The notes beneath the pieces were generated by a model. The model was given only the letters and a program-made list of their open reading frames with translations. It did no database searches and was not told the origin of the DNA. This document shows positions 11,873 through 24,015 of a stretch of 64,000 bases of DNA, in pieces. The stretch is from Anaspis maculata. Lineage: Eukaryota > Arthropoda > Insecta > Coleoptera > Scraptiidae. Both the position numbers and the translations under genes were made by a program. How positions within the stretch are numbered: position 1 is the first letter of the stretch; the number at the start of each line of letters is the position of its first letter. The stretch is taken from positions 4,154,001 through 4,218,000 of the forward strand of contig OX421968.1 in assembly GCA_949128115.1 (NCBI GenBank), in the 5' to 3' direction.

Positions 11873-14651
11873 TTCACCCTTATTCGATTGTGGTGAACAA
11901 ACTTCTGTTGGTATCAAACTTAGAGAGTTTAGAATGGATTTGAGCTTGTAGTGACATGGGGGAGTGAGTCTTGGTTTCGACTGGAAAATGTGGTGGTATT
12001 TTGTGGAGAAGACTGAGTGGTACGCTGCATTATTTCTCGAGGCTGCTACTCTGGCAGAGTATGTTAACGTTTGAGATTCTCTTCGGATGTTAAGAGGGGG
12101 TTCATTTACAAGCTGGAGCAAACATTCTATTGGGCTGGTCCTAAAGGCACCGGTAGCCATTCTGATCGCAGCGTTAGCTATTCAGTTTAATTTCCTCAAG
12201 GTTGATTTCGGCGCAGATGAGTATACAATTGACCCATATTCAAGTTTCGACCTGATTAGGGCTCTGTAAACAGTCAGAAGAAGAGCTTCCTCTGAACCCC
12301 AGTGATGGTGAGAAATAGTCTTCAATAGGTTCAACCTTTGGGCGCATTCAGCTTTTAGTTTTTCAACATAGGGTTTCCAGGTTAGTTTGGTGTCCCAGAT
12401 AAGATCAAGAAAACGCAGTTCATGGACCTGTTCAATCTCCGTGTTGTATATTTTAATGGGAGGTAGGGGGCATATTTTGTACTTTCTGGAAAAGATCATT
12501 ACCTTAGATTTCAGAGGAGAAAATCTGAAACCCGACTGCACAGCCCACTCTTCGATCTCATTGATGGCTACCTGTAGCAGAGTTTGTATTTCTCGTCCAT
12601 TAGTGCCTTTACAAAAGATCACGAGGTCATCGGCGTACAGAGCGCCTCTAACTGGCAGCTTGATTTTCGATAGGACTTCATTTATAGCAACAAGGAATAA
12701 AGTGACGCTGACGACTGAACCATGAGCGATGCCATTTTCCTGGAAGAATTGCTCAGATAGAACATTATTTTTTTTCACTCTGAAAGTTCTGTGTGAGAGG
12801 AAGTTTTTTATGAAAGCGACCATGTTACCGTTGATCTTCCACTTCAAAAGTTTCAACAGTATGCCGGGTCTCCATGTTGTGTCATATGCTTTTTCAATGT
12901 CAAAAAACACCGCTCCTAGATTCCTATTGGTAGCAAAGGCTTCTGAGATTTCAGATTGCAGGAGGACCATATTATCGACGGTTGATCGACCTATTCTGAA
13001 ACCGCTCTGGCGGTTGGACAGTAGATTGTTTTCCTCAAGAAACCATTTCAGTCTGTTGTTGATAATTTTTTCGAGTAATTTGCACACAGTGCAGGTCAAA
13101 GATATCGGTCTGTAACTCGATGGTTCGATTTTGGGTTTATTGGGTTTGAGAATGGGAATTACAGTGGATTCTCTCCAGCAGTCAGGGAAACATTGTCGCT
13201 GCCATATAAAATTGAAGATGTCTAGGAGAGGTTGGACTGCAGCGTCAGATAGGTTTTTTAAGAAAGTGAAGGGGATGGAGTCGGGGCCTGGGACTGAATT
13301 TTTGCAGTTTTTGGGGGCTTCATCCAATTCGGATTTCCGCAGTGGAACATTAAGTTCCGGGTTTTCGAAGTTGTTCATATTGAGTGGGATCTTCACTTTT
13401 TCTGACTTTATTTTCAGGAATTCATTCGAGTAGAAGTTGTCGCTGGAGTGCTTGTAGAATTGATTTGCTAGTAGATTCACAGTTTCGTCGTTAGAAGTAA
13501 TTAGGTTGTTACTTTCGTCTTTTAGCGCTGTTATGGAAGAAGGGTTGCAATTGAGGCCCTTTATTCTGGTTATTTTGGACCAGGCTTCCCTCAGGGGAGT
13601 GGAACTAGTGAGAGTGGAGACATAATTTTGCCAAGATGACTTTTTGGCATCCTTCAGTACGAACCTGGCTTTTGCTCTATGTTTCTTGAACGCGATCAGA
13701 TTTTCGACGTCAGGGTGTTTTTTGAATCTGTTGAAGGCAGTTTTGGATTCCCTGACGGCAAGACTGAATTTAGGATTCCACCAGGGCACTGGGTTGTGGT
13801 TTGTGGTAACAGTTTTTTTTTCCGATGCATTGTTCGGCTGCTTCGGTTATGATCTTGGAGAATTTTTGAACGTTATCATTGATGTCGTCCTGGAGGGAGA
13901 AAGTAGACAATTTCTCGTCAACCATGTTTTGATAAGCCAGCCAATCAACTCCTTTATCTTTCCATTTTTCAAAAGGTTTATTGGGGTAGAGGTTGTTCTT
14001 TCGATAAGAAATTGCAATGGGAAAGTGGTCGCTGTCATATAGTTCTGGCAGAACTGTCCAGCACAGGGTGGGGCCACTGCGTGGATTGCTGAAACTAAGG
14101 TCTATGCTAGAGAAGCTGCCGGATGATGAATTGAAGTGAGTAGGTTGGCCGTTGTTGAACAGAAATAAGGACGGATTTCTGAGATATAGGTTTTCAATTT
14201 CTCTTCCTCTGAGACTATTGGAGTGTGATCCCCACATAATGTTGTGAGCATTAACATCGCCGACTATGATGAATGGAGGGGGGATTTGGGTGATTGGGTT
14301 GGCCAGTTCATTGGAGTCGAGATTTGTATTTGGAGGTAAGTATATGTTGCAAATGTTGATTTTGCTGAGACACCAAACCGAGGCAGCAATTGCCTCCAAA
14401 TTAGTTGAGATAACAACTTCCTCATGATGTAGATTTTTCTTGATTGAAATTGAGACACCACCGCTGGCAATTTGTTGAGTGATTCGGTTTTTTGTGAAAG
14501 TATTGTACCCTTTTAATGAAGGGCTGTGGTTGCCTTTGAAGTTTGTTTCTTGTAAATATAGTACTGAGGGGTTGTGATCACTGATCAGGCGTTGGATATG
14601 AGTGAATCTGGTGTAAACACCATTGCAATTCCACTGAATCACAGACGCCAT
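11873..14651 (-). pseudogene. ORF2 of I/Nimb-like LINE copy 2: endonuclease and RT, broken
   Basis: The endonuclease part (14651-13770) is open and matches copy 1 closely. Compared with copy 1, the A-run near 13813-13821 has two extra A and one fewer G, giving a +1 shift before the RT part (13789-12182). The RT frame keeps DIEKAYD intact across the site where copy 1 is frameshifted, and keeps YADD. A substitution then makes a TGA at 12184-12182 (LRKLN-stop where copy 1 reads LRKLKC). Reading continues in frame to about 11873, where the homology ends. RNase H is missing. The protein would have nicked and reverse-transcribed at the target site. Confidence 0.9.
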
Positions 14652-14682
14652 TTTTGTTTGTTGTCAGGTTGAGTGGTGGTTT

Positions 14683-15915
14683 TCAGTATTCGGATCACTC
14701 AGAATCGCTGGGATCAATAGAAAACTGAGAGAGGTCTGATATTTCAACATTATCAGCGGACTGGCTCAACTTATTGCAGATTCTTGTGAATCTGCTTTTC
14801 GCATGTCGGTTTGTTAGGCAGGGGTAAATGTCATTCATCATATCGATGAGACCAACTAACTATATTGTCAGTGAAGGAAAGGCCTGTTTTTAGTGGATCT
14901 TTACCATTGGTGCATTGTTAAATAAAGGAATCGAATTGGTCTGAGGTGAGAATGTATTTGCTTGGGTTTTCCTGTATCGTTTGTTTTATTGTTTCTGTGT
15001 TTTCTTTGGAAGTTAGTGGAACGTTTTCTATGGAAGAAGATTTTTTTATTTTTTTTTATTTGAGTTTGTGTCTGTTGTTTCTGGAATTCGGTTTAGCAAA
15101 CTGAAAATCCCCAGTATGGTCGTCATTTGGTAGTGGGGATCCCTGTGGGGAACTTTTGTGTTTCGGTTTTGCAGTGGAGGAGATTCAGGTTCTGTTTGGG
15201 ATATATTCAAGTTTGGACATTGGTCGGCTTTGTGGCCTAACTCTTTGCATAAAAAGCAAAGCATTTCACCCGTGCCAATAAAAATTCTATAGTCGGTGTT
15301 GTCTTGCGTGATGGTAACAAATGGGGGGAGCTCAAGATCTTCATTTGGCTTGATGTAAATTTGGCGTCTGAAACTCAAAATGTGGGAGAGTTCGTCATCT
15401 TCGATGTTGGCTCTGAGAAATGTCATGTTTGACATTGGTTCGCAGCCAACATCTCTCAAAGCGTTCTCGAGGAGCTCGTGGGGAATGTTTGGGCAAACAT
15501 TGGACAGAATGATTCTCTTAGCCGGTGAAATAAGTCTTCGTATTATTACAATTTTTCCCTCAATCTCAATCTTCCCGTGGTTATTCACGATTTCATCGAC
15601 ATTCTGGTTGGTTGACAAGAATATGCAGATGCGGTTTCTTGAGATTCGTGATGCAAATGTGATTTGTTTTGGACCTACAAGTTTGCTGATTGGTACTACG
15701 TAGTCTCTTAACTTTAGTTTATCTACAACATCAAGGACTATGGCCAAGTCCTTGCTTGGAAACATTGTATTTATTGAAGCTACGCTAGAGTACGATAGGT
15801 TTTTATTTGGTGAATTTGAGTTTTGTTGGGAGTTATTTCTGTTTTGGGGTTGTGACATTTTGAGTTTTTTGGCTCCTGTGACCAGGGCCTCAGTTTTGAT
15901 TGAATATTTGTTCAA
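14683..15915 (-). pseudogene. ORF1 (gag, CCHC zinc knuckle) of I/Nimb-like LINE copy 2
   Basis: The open part is 15915-15046 (289 residues). It has an Asn/Gln/Ser-rich N terminus, a central fold containing ILSNVCPNIPHELLENAL, and one zinc knuckle CFLCKELGHKADQC (C-x2-C-x4-H-x4-C) near residues 219-232, typical of gag-like ORF1 proteins of the I group that coat the element RNA. The frame is lost in an A-rich run near 15050. In another frame the C-terminal region continues (SIENVPLTSKENTE...) toward the tail also present in copy 1. A CGA-to-TGA change near the end adds a stop two codons before the ancestral stop at 14685-14683. A second possible start is the Met 20 residues in (MSQPQNRN). Confidence 0.85.
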
Positions 15916-15960
15916 TCAACAAGAATAGTGAATAATTTTTGTGTATATAAATAACAACAG

Positions 15961-16716
15961 TCCATTCCTATAGCGCAAAAAGCACTATAGGAAGAAGCGG
16001 CCTTTTTGTTGTCGGTGCGATAAGATAATAATGTGCCTGCTTATAACGAATTCATGCAAGTTTTGAAAAATAAATTGGACTCAGCCGTTTTTCCGGTAGA
16101 CCGTGAATGATGGGAAGGCGATCTATCCCTTCAGTGGATCATCCAGGACGTTATCCAAAAAACACAAGGAAAAACTCGCGGGCCGAACACCACAATTTTG
16201 TCAAAAGGCGAGAACGTTCAAACACGCGAAGCGCACCGTAGCATTATCGAACCGGACTCTCATATTGGGCTTTGAATATGTAAAATTTCCACAAAATCGT
16301 AAAAAGTCAAATTTTCATTTGAACCCAACTTTTTACACGCATAAAAAGGTAATCTTGAGTTAAGACAAAGCGTTTAATATCAAGTATATGTTAAGTTTGT
16401 ATATACGCAAAGCGATGATATTCTCACTCTAAGTGTTTTAGTTTCTCCAAAAGAAGACTGTCATAGTATCAGCTGAAAGCTGGATCACGTTGCATTTAAA
16501 TATAATACTTATTAAACGGAGTATTTCCAGTGTTTCACAGAAAGTATACGATAGTCTTGCAATTAGATTAGATAAGTGTTGCAACAATACAGCAAGTAAT
16601 TTTGTTATGAGAATTATCGGCTTGACCATCGCATATTAGCTTTTTGGTAGAAGAAAATTATTCTTGAGATAAAATTATAACTAAATTGGACTAACATTGC
16701 TCCTGGTTAAAGCAAA
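15961..16716. other. AT-rich DNA, nothing recognised
   Basis: A small hairpin (CCTATAGCGCAAAAAGCACTATAGG) lies near 15966-15990 beside the LINE 5' end. No gene is recognised. Confidence 0.4.
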
Positions 16717-16718
16717 TA

Positions 16719-18590
16719 CACTGATCGTTTTTTGAAGTGGTTCGCCCAAAAAATTGTTCCACTTTGATAAGTTGTAACATTTGCATGGATAGATGTATCT
16801 TGTTGAAATTTTTTTTGTCAGAAAGAGCGTTTCTTCGGCAGCAAGTGTGCATAGTTGTAATTATTTGTCATCATCAATAGTAACTTTACAGGGTGATTGT
16901 GAAAGCTATGATTTTTATATCAAAGTTATTGATGTGCATGAGATAAATAGGTCACCCTGTATATTTTGTTTTAAGGTCATCATAGAGCCCCATGTCTTAG
17001 CACTTCATACTTTTTTGGATTTTGGTCTTACGTCATCTGTGTCAGAAGATATGATTATTTAAACATAATAAGTACAGAAAAATAAGAAAACGTCAAAAAG
17101 TTTTATTCCAATTTTTCTACGCATAACAATAAATTACTCATAATTGTGAATGAAAAATAATCAATAATGGGTGGGGCCACCTCTACTCCTTATCACCTCT
17201 TGACATCTTCGTGGCATACTTCTAATAATATTATTGATAAGGTCACCCGGAATGGCTTCCCATTCTTGTTGAAGGACATTTCCCAGCTCTTCAACTCCAT
17301 GAGGCTCGATTTCACGGTCTAATATCCTTCTTTGGAGCGCATCCCACACGTTTTCTATTTGATTTAGGTCCGGTGAAAGCGCCGGCCATTCCATTCTGGT
17401 GATATTTTCACGTTGGAAAAACTCATTCACTACGTTGCGTTGGCTCGATGTGGTCTTGCGTTATCGTCCATATACACAAACTGTTCACTCATTTGATGAG
17501 AGAGAGGAAGGACTATGGGTTCCAGAATTCTTTCCAGATATCGCAAACCATCAACTGTCTCATGGGCGAAAAGTACAAGTTCAGTGCGACGGTCTATTGA
17601 TATTCAATCTTCTTCGTAACGTTCATTCACTCTTCGCCACACACGCAGGCGGTTGGTATCGGGACTCTCAGAAAACCGTGATTCATCTGTGAAAAGACAT
17701 TGGGCCCAGTCATTTTCAGCCCAGTTTTGATGATTCAAAGCAAATTCCAGGCGTCGCCTTTTATGCTCACGAGTCCACTTTGGATGCTTGGCTGGCCGTC
17801 TGGAGTGAAGTCCACCTTCATGCAGTCTCTTCCTTATTGTTGATGTTGAAATCATGTTACCTGTGGCCAAATGCAATGCTCGTTTTAGTTGAGTAGCATT
17901 AGTTTTCCTGGTCTGCAACGCGGTTCTCCTAAGAAGACGATCTTCTGCTGGATTTGTTACTCTTTGGCGTCCCCCTCCGTGTGTATATTGCGGAGAGTTA
18001 TTGTTTTGGTATCGTATCCAAGCGCGATTGACAACACTGTATGCAACACGAGGGCAACATTGAAGCGTCGTGCTACTTCCCTGCGAGAGTAACCAGCCGA
18101 AACCATTCCAATTATTCTTTCAAGAATTGCACCTTGTAGACGCGGCATTTTTACAAACAATGCAATTGACAATATTGACATAAATGTCAGAACATGATTA
18201 CTCTCAAAGATATCTCGATTTTTCTACGCAAATAAACATGCAGCGAATTGAAAATTGATATCTTCAAACTCTAGTGCGTTAGACCAAAATCGAAAAAAAC
18301 ATGTAACGTTAAGACATAAGGCTCTATGATGACCTTGAAATAAAATATACAGGGTGACCCATTTACCTCATGCACATCAATTTATTTGATATAAAAATCA
18401 TATCTTTACAAATCACTCTGTAAAATTACTACCAATTATTACAAATAAATGCAGTGGAACATACTTATTGCCAAAGAAACGCTCTTTCTGACAAAAAAAA
18501 AGTCAACAAGATACATCCATCTATTCAAAAGTTACAACCTATCAAAGGAGGACAATTTTTTAGGCGAACCACTTCAAAAAACGATCAGTG
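16719..18590 (-). mobile_element. Tc1-type DNA transposon (1872 bp) with long TIRs
   Basis: The ends CACTGATCGTTTTTTGAAG...CTTCAAAAAACGATCAGTG are flanked by TA at 16717-16718 and 18591-18592, the target duplication of the IS630-Tc1-mariner superfamily. The TIRs are long, about 345 bp (16719 to about 17060 and about 18245 to 18590), with internal inverted copies of GGTCACCCTGTATATTTT. The transposase lies between them on the minus strand and is broken. Size and end structure fit a once-autonomous Tc1-like element. Confidence 0.93.
17161..18148 (-). pseudogene. Tc1-like DD34E transposase, frameshifted
   Basis: Translation starts MPRLQGAILERIIGM at 18148 with a helix-turn-helix (SAGYSRREVARRFNV). 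A second frame gives the linker with STIRKRLHEGGLHSRRPAKH and the first catalytic Asp in FTDESRF. A further frame has the second Asp in MDDNARPHRAN, and the last (17430-17161) has the catalytic Glu in LSPDLNQIENVWD. There are 34 residues between the second Asp and the Glu, the Tc1 spacing. At least three frameshifts and a stop (after NERYEED) disable it. The protein would have bound the TIRs and cut and pasted the element at TA sites. Confidence 0.92.
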
Positions 18591-18714
18591 TATATTGAAT
18601 GTTTACAAGAAGAGTTCGTTGCTTTCATATGAATAAATTCATGGTTTCTGTTCAACTATAGGATTATCTTATATCGAAAATATTCGAATCTTGATTCTGT
18701 TTATCAAGAGCATA

Positions 18715-19012
18715 CAGGATGTCCCAATACTCGCGCCCCAGAGTCAAAGGCAGTTTAGGGAAATGCTTCAAATGTCTTAGAAAAATGTTTAAAAATTAGT
18801 GTTTTTTTAAATATGGGGGGTCAAAGGAGTCACTTTGCCCCTCACAATTTTTATTATGTGATTATGTGAAGAACTTCCAGTAAATTTTTTTAGGACAGAC
18901 TAAGCAGAAGAAAAATTAAATCCAATTTATTTAAATTAACATTTTGCTGACACATTTGTAGCATTTCCCTAAACTGGCTTTGACTCTGAGGTACGAGTCC
19001 TGGAGGACCCTG
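18715..19012. mobile_element. MITE, 298 bp, TA target
   Basis: The left end CAGGATGTCC...CAGAGTCAAAGGCAGTTTAGGGA and the right end, whose reverse complement reads CAGGGTCCTCC...CAGAGTCAAAGCCAGTTTAGGGA, form TIRs of about 50 bp. TA flanks both ends (18713-18714, 19013-19014). There is no coding capacity, and the pattern fits a non-autonomous mariner-type element. Confidence 0.85.
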
Positions 19013-19014
19013 TA

Positions 19015-19565
19015 TACCTAAACAAGCTTATGGATAAAGGCTGAAATTACAACAATCAAGTATAGTATACCAAAAAAAAATGTATTTCGCAGAAGTACAA
19101 ATACAAAAATTATAGAAATCCAAATCCAGATGGGTACATTTCGAACAAAAACGAGTTCTTATTCTTCTTCTTTCTTCTTATTCGAAAACAAAAAGGCATC
19201 ATTTTACTGTCGCGCCGGGTGCCGCAGCACCCAACCGGCACTGCAACTATGTGGACAACTTGCGTGAATTCAACTGAAATTTGCACGAAAGAGAATCTCG
19301 CATAATTATTTAGGTATTATACATACACAAAATTGTATGTAGTGATGATGGGAAAACACTGATCATCTTGAGCTCCCAATTATCAAATGATACCATGTGA
19401 TCACAAAATTCGGAGTTGGTGTTGGCTTTGGAAACAAAATATTGATGGATTGGAGCAATGGAGCGACTGAATTGGCTGAATGGCCGAATATCTCGACTTC
19501 AAAGCCACCTCCGATGTCGAGTTTTGTGGATCGCACAGTTTGAATAAGTGAGTAAAGGAACTTAC
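19015..19565. other. Unassigned DNA, downstream of possible exon
   Basis: No repeat or motif is recognised. If the exon at 19566-19623 is real, this is its first intron on the minus strand. The open frame continues through the putative donor down to 19363, so it is not excluded that this part is coding. Confidence 0.3.
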
Positions 19566-19623
19566 CTCTGAATTCTTCGATAATTTCTGGATTGCAACCC
19601 CAAAGTTGGAGATGCGGCTCCAT
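19566..19623 (-). CDS. Possible first coding exon of an unidentified host gene
   Basis: An ATG in good context (gcaacATGG) opens a 19-codon reading MEPHLQLWGCNPEIIEEFR, followed directly by CAGAG/GTAAGT-type sequence (donor at 19565), an excellent 5' splice site. The composition is not repeat-like. Without splicing, the frame runs on to 19363 (longest frame 19800-19363, 145 residues). I do not recognise the peptide and see no partner exon in the window. Chance occurrence is quite possible. Confidence 0.22.
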
Positions 19624-20820
19624 GTTGCACACGCGGTAGATATAAATTTTTTTGCAGGAGCAGAAGCAGCTTACATTGGCGTGTTTGTGCGCGTGCTGGT
19701 GTTGTTGCCGGAAGATGACGCAATACAATGAAACTTCGGGCGGATTGATAATATATATTCTTGATCGAAGAGTCTCAGTTTTCAGACCAAAAATATACAA
19801 TCATGCCAAGAATAATTGAATATTTGGGGGAACTGATCATCGTCTTACTTCAAGCATTGTGGCATTTGAGTTCAGTAAGTTAAGATGTTGTTTCGAAGAT
19901 TGCATTTTCAGATGAAAATCACAATATGTTCTAAACTGTGAAGTTTTCAATATATTCAGTTGGAGATCTTGAAATGCTTGAGAGGAAATTTTCATTTGTT
20001 CTGAACAAGTTTACCTAAAGAGTTGTTCCGAAAACAACGTTCAATACATCTAAGATATTCTTTAATATCAGTTCAAAAGAATATTCTCATTTTGAGAGTG
20101 TCTGACAAAACTATTACATTTTCCAAACAAATACTGGCTTCGTATTGAACTAAAAAAACTATTCCAATTTGAATGTATTGAATCATCAAGCCAAGTCAAT
20201 GAGTCAAGTAAATATGATACTATTGGATTGAAATTACGTTTTTATGCGTGTACAAGTATCGATCAGGTGAGCCCCAACTTGCTTAAAATATTGAGCGAAG
20301 ATCATATTTTCAGTAACCTGTTCGAAACATTCTCATATGAACAGGATCAATTTTGACAGCCTGCAGAAAAGTTGGAAAAATGCAAAAAAAGACGGAAAAT
20401 TAACAATCCTTTTTTTAAGCCCAAAAATTTGGAGGCCCTTTTAAACAATCACCTAATAATCTTGAACCTAAGGACAATACAAAATCATCCGTGACTGATA
20501 TTTTGAGACAATACCTTGGGAATAAAAAAATAATTAATTTTGTATGAATTTCCCTGTCACCTACCACTTTTTTATTTTTTTACACTGCCGTACTGGACTG
20601 AAAAAAATCAATACTGATATTTGTCATATCGTAACACTATGGTTAACTGAAGAGCTAAATTTCATCCCCTAACTCGATGGTCGAACTTTCAAAAATTAAT
20701 CAAGTTCGTTGAAATTCTATGTAATATTCTATAGTTACCGACATTTGAAAAATTTAAAACAAAAACTCGCTTAGGTACATAATTTTTCTCGATAAAAAAT
20801 TCAGAAATCAAAATGTTGTG
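19624..20820. other. AT-rich DNA, nothing recognised
   Basis: No gene or repeat is recognised on either strand. Confidence 0.4.
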
Positions 20821-20821
20821 G

Positions 20822-20856
20822 GTATTATTATTAGCATTATTATTATTATCATCATC

Positions 20857-20898
<42 letters not shown>
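20822..20898. repeat. (TTA)n microsatellite, imperfect
   Basis: TTATTA repeats with GCA and CATCATCG interruptions in the left third and a pure tract at 20859-20898. Confidence 0.95.
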
Positions 20899-20984
20899 GT
20901 GGAAAAATTTTAGGCTGCGGCGCTATTACCTGTTGTGCCCACCACAAATTTATTGGGCCCAGACCTGGCCCACCTGACATTGAA

Positions 20985-21290
20985 AGTCTAGCTCCGTGCC
21001 TGTTCCCAAGTTAGGCGAGCGTCTAGCGTAACTCCAAGGAACTTGACAGGTTCATTTTTTATGTCTGTAGATTTCAATGAGAAGACGAGGTGTTGATGTT
21101 TGTTGTCGTTTAAGGCGAGTTTGTTAGAACTAAACCATTGTTTCAGCTTCGTGTGCTCTGCAGTTGCTTGTAGTGGCAAATTAGTGATATTATTGCTCGA
21201 GTTGTATGTGGTGGTGTCATCCGCGAAAAGCAGAATGTTCATATCGGAACAATTAGGCAGATCGTTGATATACAGGTCATTCAATAAAGA
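20985..21290 (-). pseudogene. Jockey/CR1-group reverse transcriptase fragment
   Basis: The translated fragment has DLYINDLPN, then the catalytic LLFADDTT, LKQWFSSNKLALNDNK, and VKFLGVTLDARLTW. These are RT palm motifs and the start of the thumb of a non-LTR retrotransposon. About 100 residues remain. It is cut off upstream just before LYINDLP, with unrelated DNA at 21291. It is an old, non-functional remnant, and I see no other part of this element nearby. Confidence 0.85.
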
Positions 21291-23920
21291 TGTCCACCCC
21301 CATTTTTCTCAAGATCCGTTGAAGCTAGCGAGTTGCGGTAAAGACCGTTGGATTCAGCTGGTTTTTCTGATCAAATTTGATATGTCAACAAAAATACTTC
21401 ACCAAAACTCTGAGTACGGGGGCACCTCAAAATTTTGGGCAATTTTTCTTTGCACTGCACAATATTTAATGATATGTCATTGGAAAGCCCTTCAAAAGTT
21501 TCTCAATAGAAAAGTGCAAAAGTTTCCGAAAATTTACAGCGGTTTTAATTTTTTGACAGGAAACAAAAACCTACAAAAACACGTTTTTATGTATAAAATG
21601 AGAATCAATGAGAATTTTTTTAAAATTGCAAACCACATTCAACAGAACTCATTTAAAACGGTCAGTGTGATGTGTAACTCAATATGCAATAGCTATTTTA
21701 AAATTTTGAGGCATGTCCATTTTACCCACCAAAATCTTCATTACGGAAAACGATATATTTGATTAAGACTTGTTTGATTGGCTTGCAAATAAATCGAGAC
21801 AAACTTGAAGGCCAACGCAAACATCAGAATAATGTCGTCATTAAAATTTGATGAGTGGTATAAATATCACATGCTATTATTATATACTCTTAAACTATTA
21901 TCTTCGTTTAAAGAGATGATGGGTGTATGCGTGAAACGGAAAAAAATGTAAATGGAATGATCGGCTATCATTAATCGGAAATACTTGCGCTAAGTGCAGT
22001 TGAGCCATCCCATTAGTATAGCACCTGAATTCGCGATAATCAGGTGCATTATTCCGCTCATAACAACTCATAAGCATAGCATAATGCTGGCACATTTTGC
22101 AGCGGAGACTGAGACTGATGATGGCAATAAAAAAAAACGAGTGTCTCTATTCCTTTTTTTTTGCAGGTCGTGCATGGCCAGTTTCCCACATGTCGAGCAA
22201 TATATTTGAATGCATTACTTCGCAGATATATCAGAAAAAATGATGGCCGCTTTCCGCAAGGACCGTGATGGAATGGCTTAACCCTCTTTTCTCTTTTATG
22301 CGTGATTTCAAGATCGTACCGCATTCGAAATTTGTTTGATTTATGGAGTTTTCCATGGATGATCCGCACGACGAATTCTAATTTTTGCATTTGTTTTTAA
22401 GCCGATTGGGGGAGGGAGGGTACGGATAACGTTCTGCTATCATTAATCAGTCAATGTCAAGAGGCATTGTTTTGGTTGTTGGAACGATGCATCAGTTCGG
22501 TGCCGTCATGTCCGTGTTGTATCGAGTTACATACATATCTACTAGGAAAATAATCAAAATGTTCTGCTGCTACTTAAAATTAATGATTTACGAGCTGCTG
22601 CTGAAATAACAGCAAAGAGCCAGAGCCCTATAACCTACTCTTGAATTTTGTTATACTGTCTGTTTGTTACCCTCGCTGCTGACATTCAGCTTTCGGTTGA
22701 TTTGGAGAAAGTGTGAGTCGCTGACATTGACAAGTTACTAATCTGGTGAACGAAGACGTGCTACAAGTTCAGAAAGGTTATTTCTGATTCGTCACTTGCC
22801 GATGACTTTACCTCGAATACCAATTATACTGCTTGTTTTGAAAACAGCGGTTCGCATCCCCAGACGCCCGAGGCCGACCGACACTATCATGACAAGCGCG
22901 AAACAAGACAAATTATCAACTCACAGCAGAACCTGAAAAGCTAGCTCAGCAGTCAGCAACTTGTTCAAATTTATAAGGGCGTCAGAATATTGGTACAAAA
23001 TGAAAATGCGATTTTACTGTTGTAGCAATTCAAAAATTCCAAAATTTTAAATTCTTTCTGTCATACCAGTTTCAAAATTAAACACTACAGTGCATTTCAT
23101 ATTAATTTTGTCTTGTGTCCAGTTTTAGAATTTTTGGAATCGGAAGTTTCGTTCGGACCTGATTTTTTTTCTTGGACGATGCTGATTTATGCTACGCAAG
23201 ATTAACTATGTTGTTCTGATGGTGGGAGTTTACAATTTACGAATATTGTTTCTTGAACGATTCGCAGCAACTTGACTCGCAGACCATCTTGAATATCTTG
23301 ATCAAGTTCCCAAAAAAGGGCCCATTCAAAATAGCCGACGCAGTTTTTTTCTTAAAAATTGAACTTCATCAGATTTTCACATTTGAGCCAAGCTTTCTTC
23401 TTAATTTTGACCTCGTGGACCTTCGGAGTTGAATTTCAGTTTTTGATGATCATGGGCTCCCTAAAGGTCCCTAAAGGTTGTGGAGAAAACCCTCAAGTTC
23501 ACGAACGATTTGTTTCAGTCGAATATTCATGTGTTAGTAGTGTCATTCCCATTTGGGGATGGACATTTGAGTGTATTAGCTGCACTTTGTCTATCCGTCC
23601 GTCCGTCTGTTTGTCACCAGAGAAAAGAGCTATCGATCTGGTGTAAACGCTAATCGATAACTTATTAATTTGTTTTGTATGCCAATTTGAACCTCACACT
23701 GATCTTGGCTTGTTTGAATAAGTTAATTTTCATATCATGGTTTATTGTCCTAAAAAACTTGCACGGAAAACGTTTGACTGTTTTTCATTTTTCTTGCGTA
23801 ACAATTATTTTTTATCGCTAACAATAAAACAAAATGAAAATTTTAAATGTTCAATATTTGGTAGGATGAACAGCTTGCTAGTTCAAGCATGCTCGCCCTC
23901 TTGCTTGGCTAAAGGTGCCC
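21291..23920. other. Unassigned AT-rich DNA
   Basis: There is no supported gene. A short CCGTCCGTCCGTCTGTTTGTC tract near 23595-23615 resembles the GTCY microsatellites of Helitron-like elements, but no flanking homology to the local copies is seen. Several frames at 21100-21760 and 22058-22390 show no recognisable protein features. Confidence 0.35.
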
Positions 23921-24015
23921 ATTCACTAGGGAACCCAGTTGGTCCGGGTTGGCGCGTTTTATTGCTTTTGCCACACTGGCGAACCGTGTTGGCGAACTGG
24001 GTTGGCGAGCGCAGT
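23921..24015. repeat. Short inverted repeat
   Basis: AACCCAGTTGG near 23933 pairs with CGAACTGGGTTGG near 23994, and GTTGGCGAA-like words repeat in between. It may be a MITE relic, with ends not defined. Confidence 0.35.

Larger units (their letters stand above)
11873..15960 (-). mobile_element. I/Nimb-like non-LTR retrotransposon, copy 2 (3'-deleted)
   Basis: This is a second member of the family at 1422-5704, in opposite orientation. It has ORF1 (15915 to 14683) and ORF2 (14651 down to about 11873). ORF2 stops abruptly just after the RT-RNase H linker, at the point equivalent to about 4372 in copy 1, so RNase H, the 3' UTR and the A-tail are absent. Loss of the 3' end is not what normal reverse transcription produces, so a deletion or rearrangement after insertion is likely. 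The 5' boundary, about 15960, is estimated from where ORF1 upstream sequence ends and is uncertain. Confidence 0.85.

Noticed and set aside
23590..23620. Another Helitron-like copy around a GTCY microsatellite
   Set aside because: The microsatellite is similar, but neither the TTTTAGCGCATTTTC end nor the flanking block is present.
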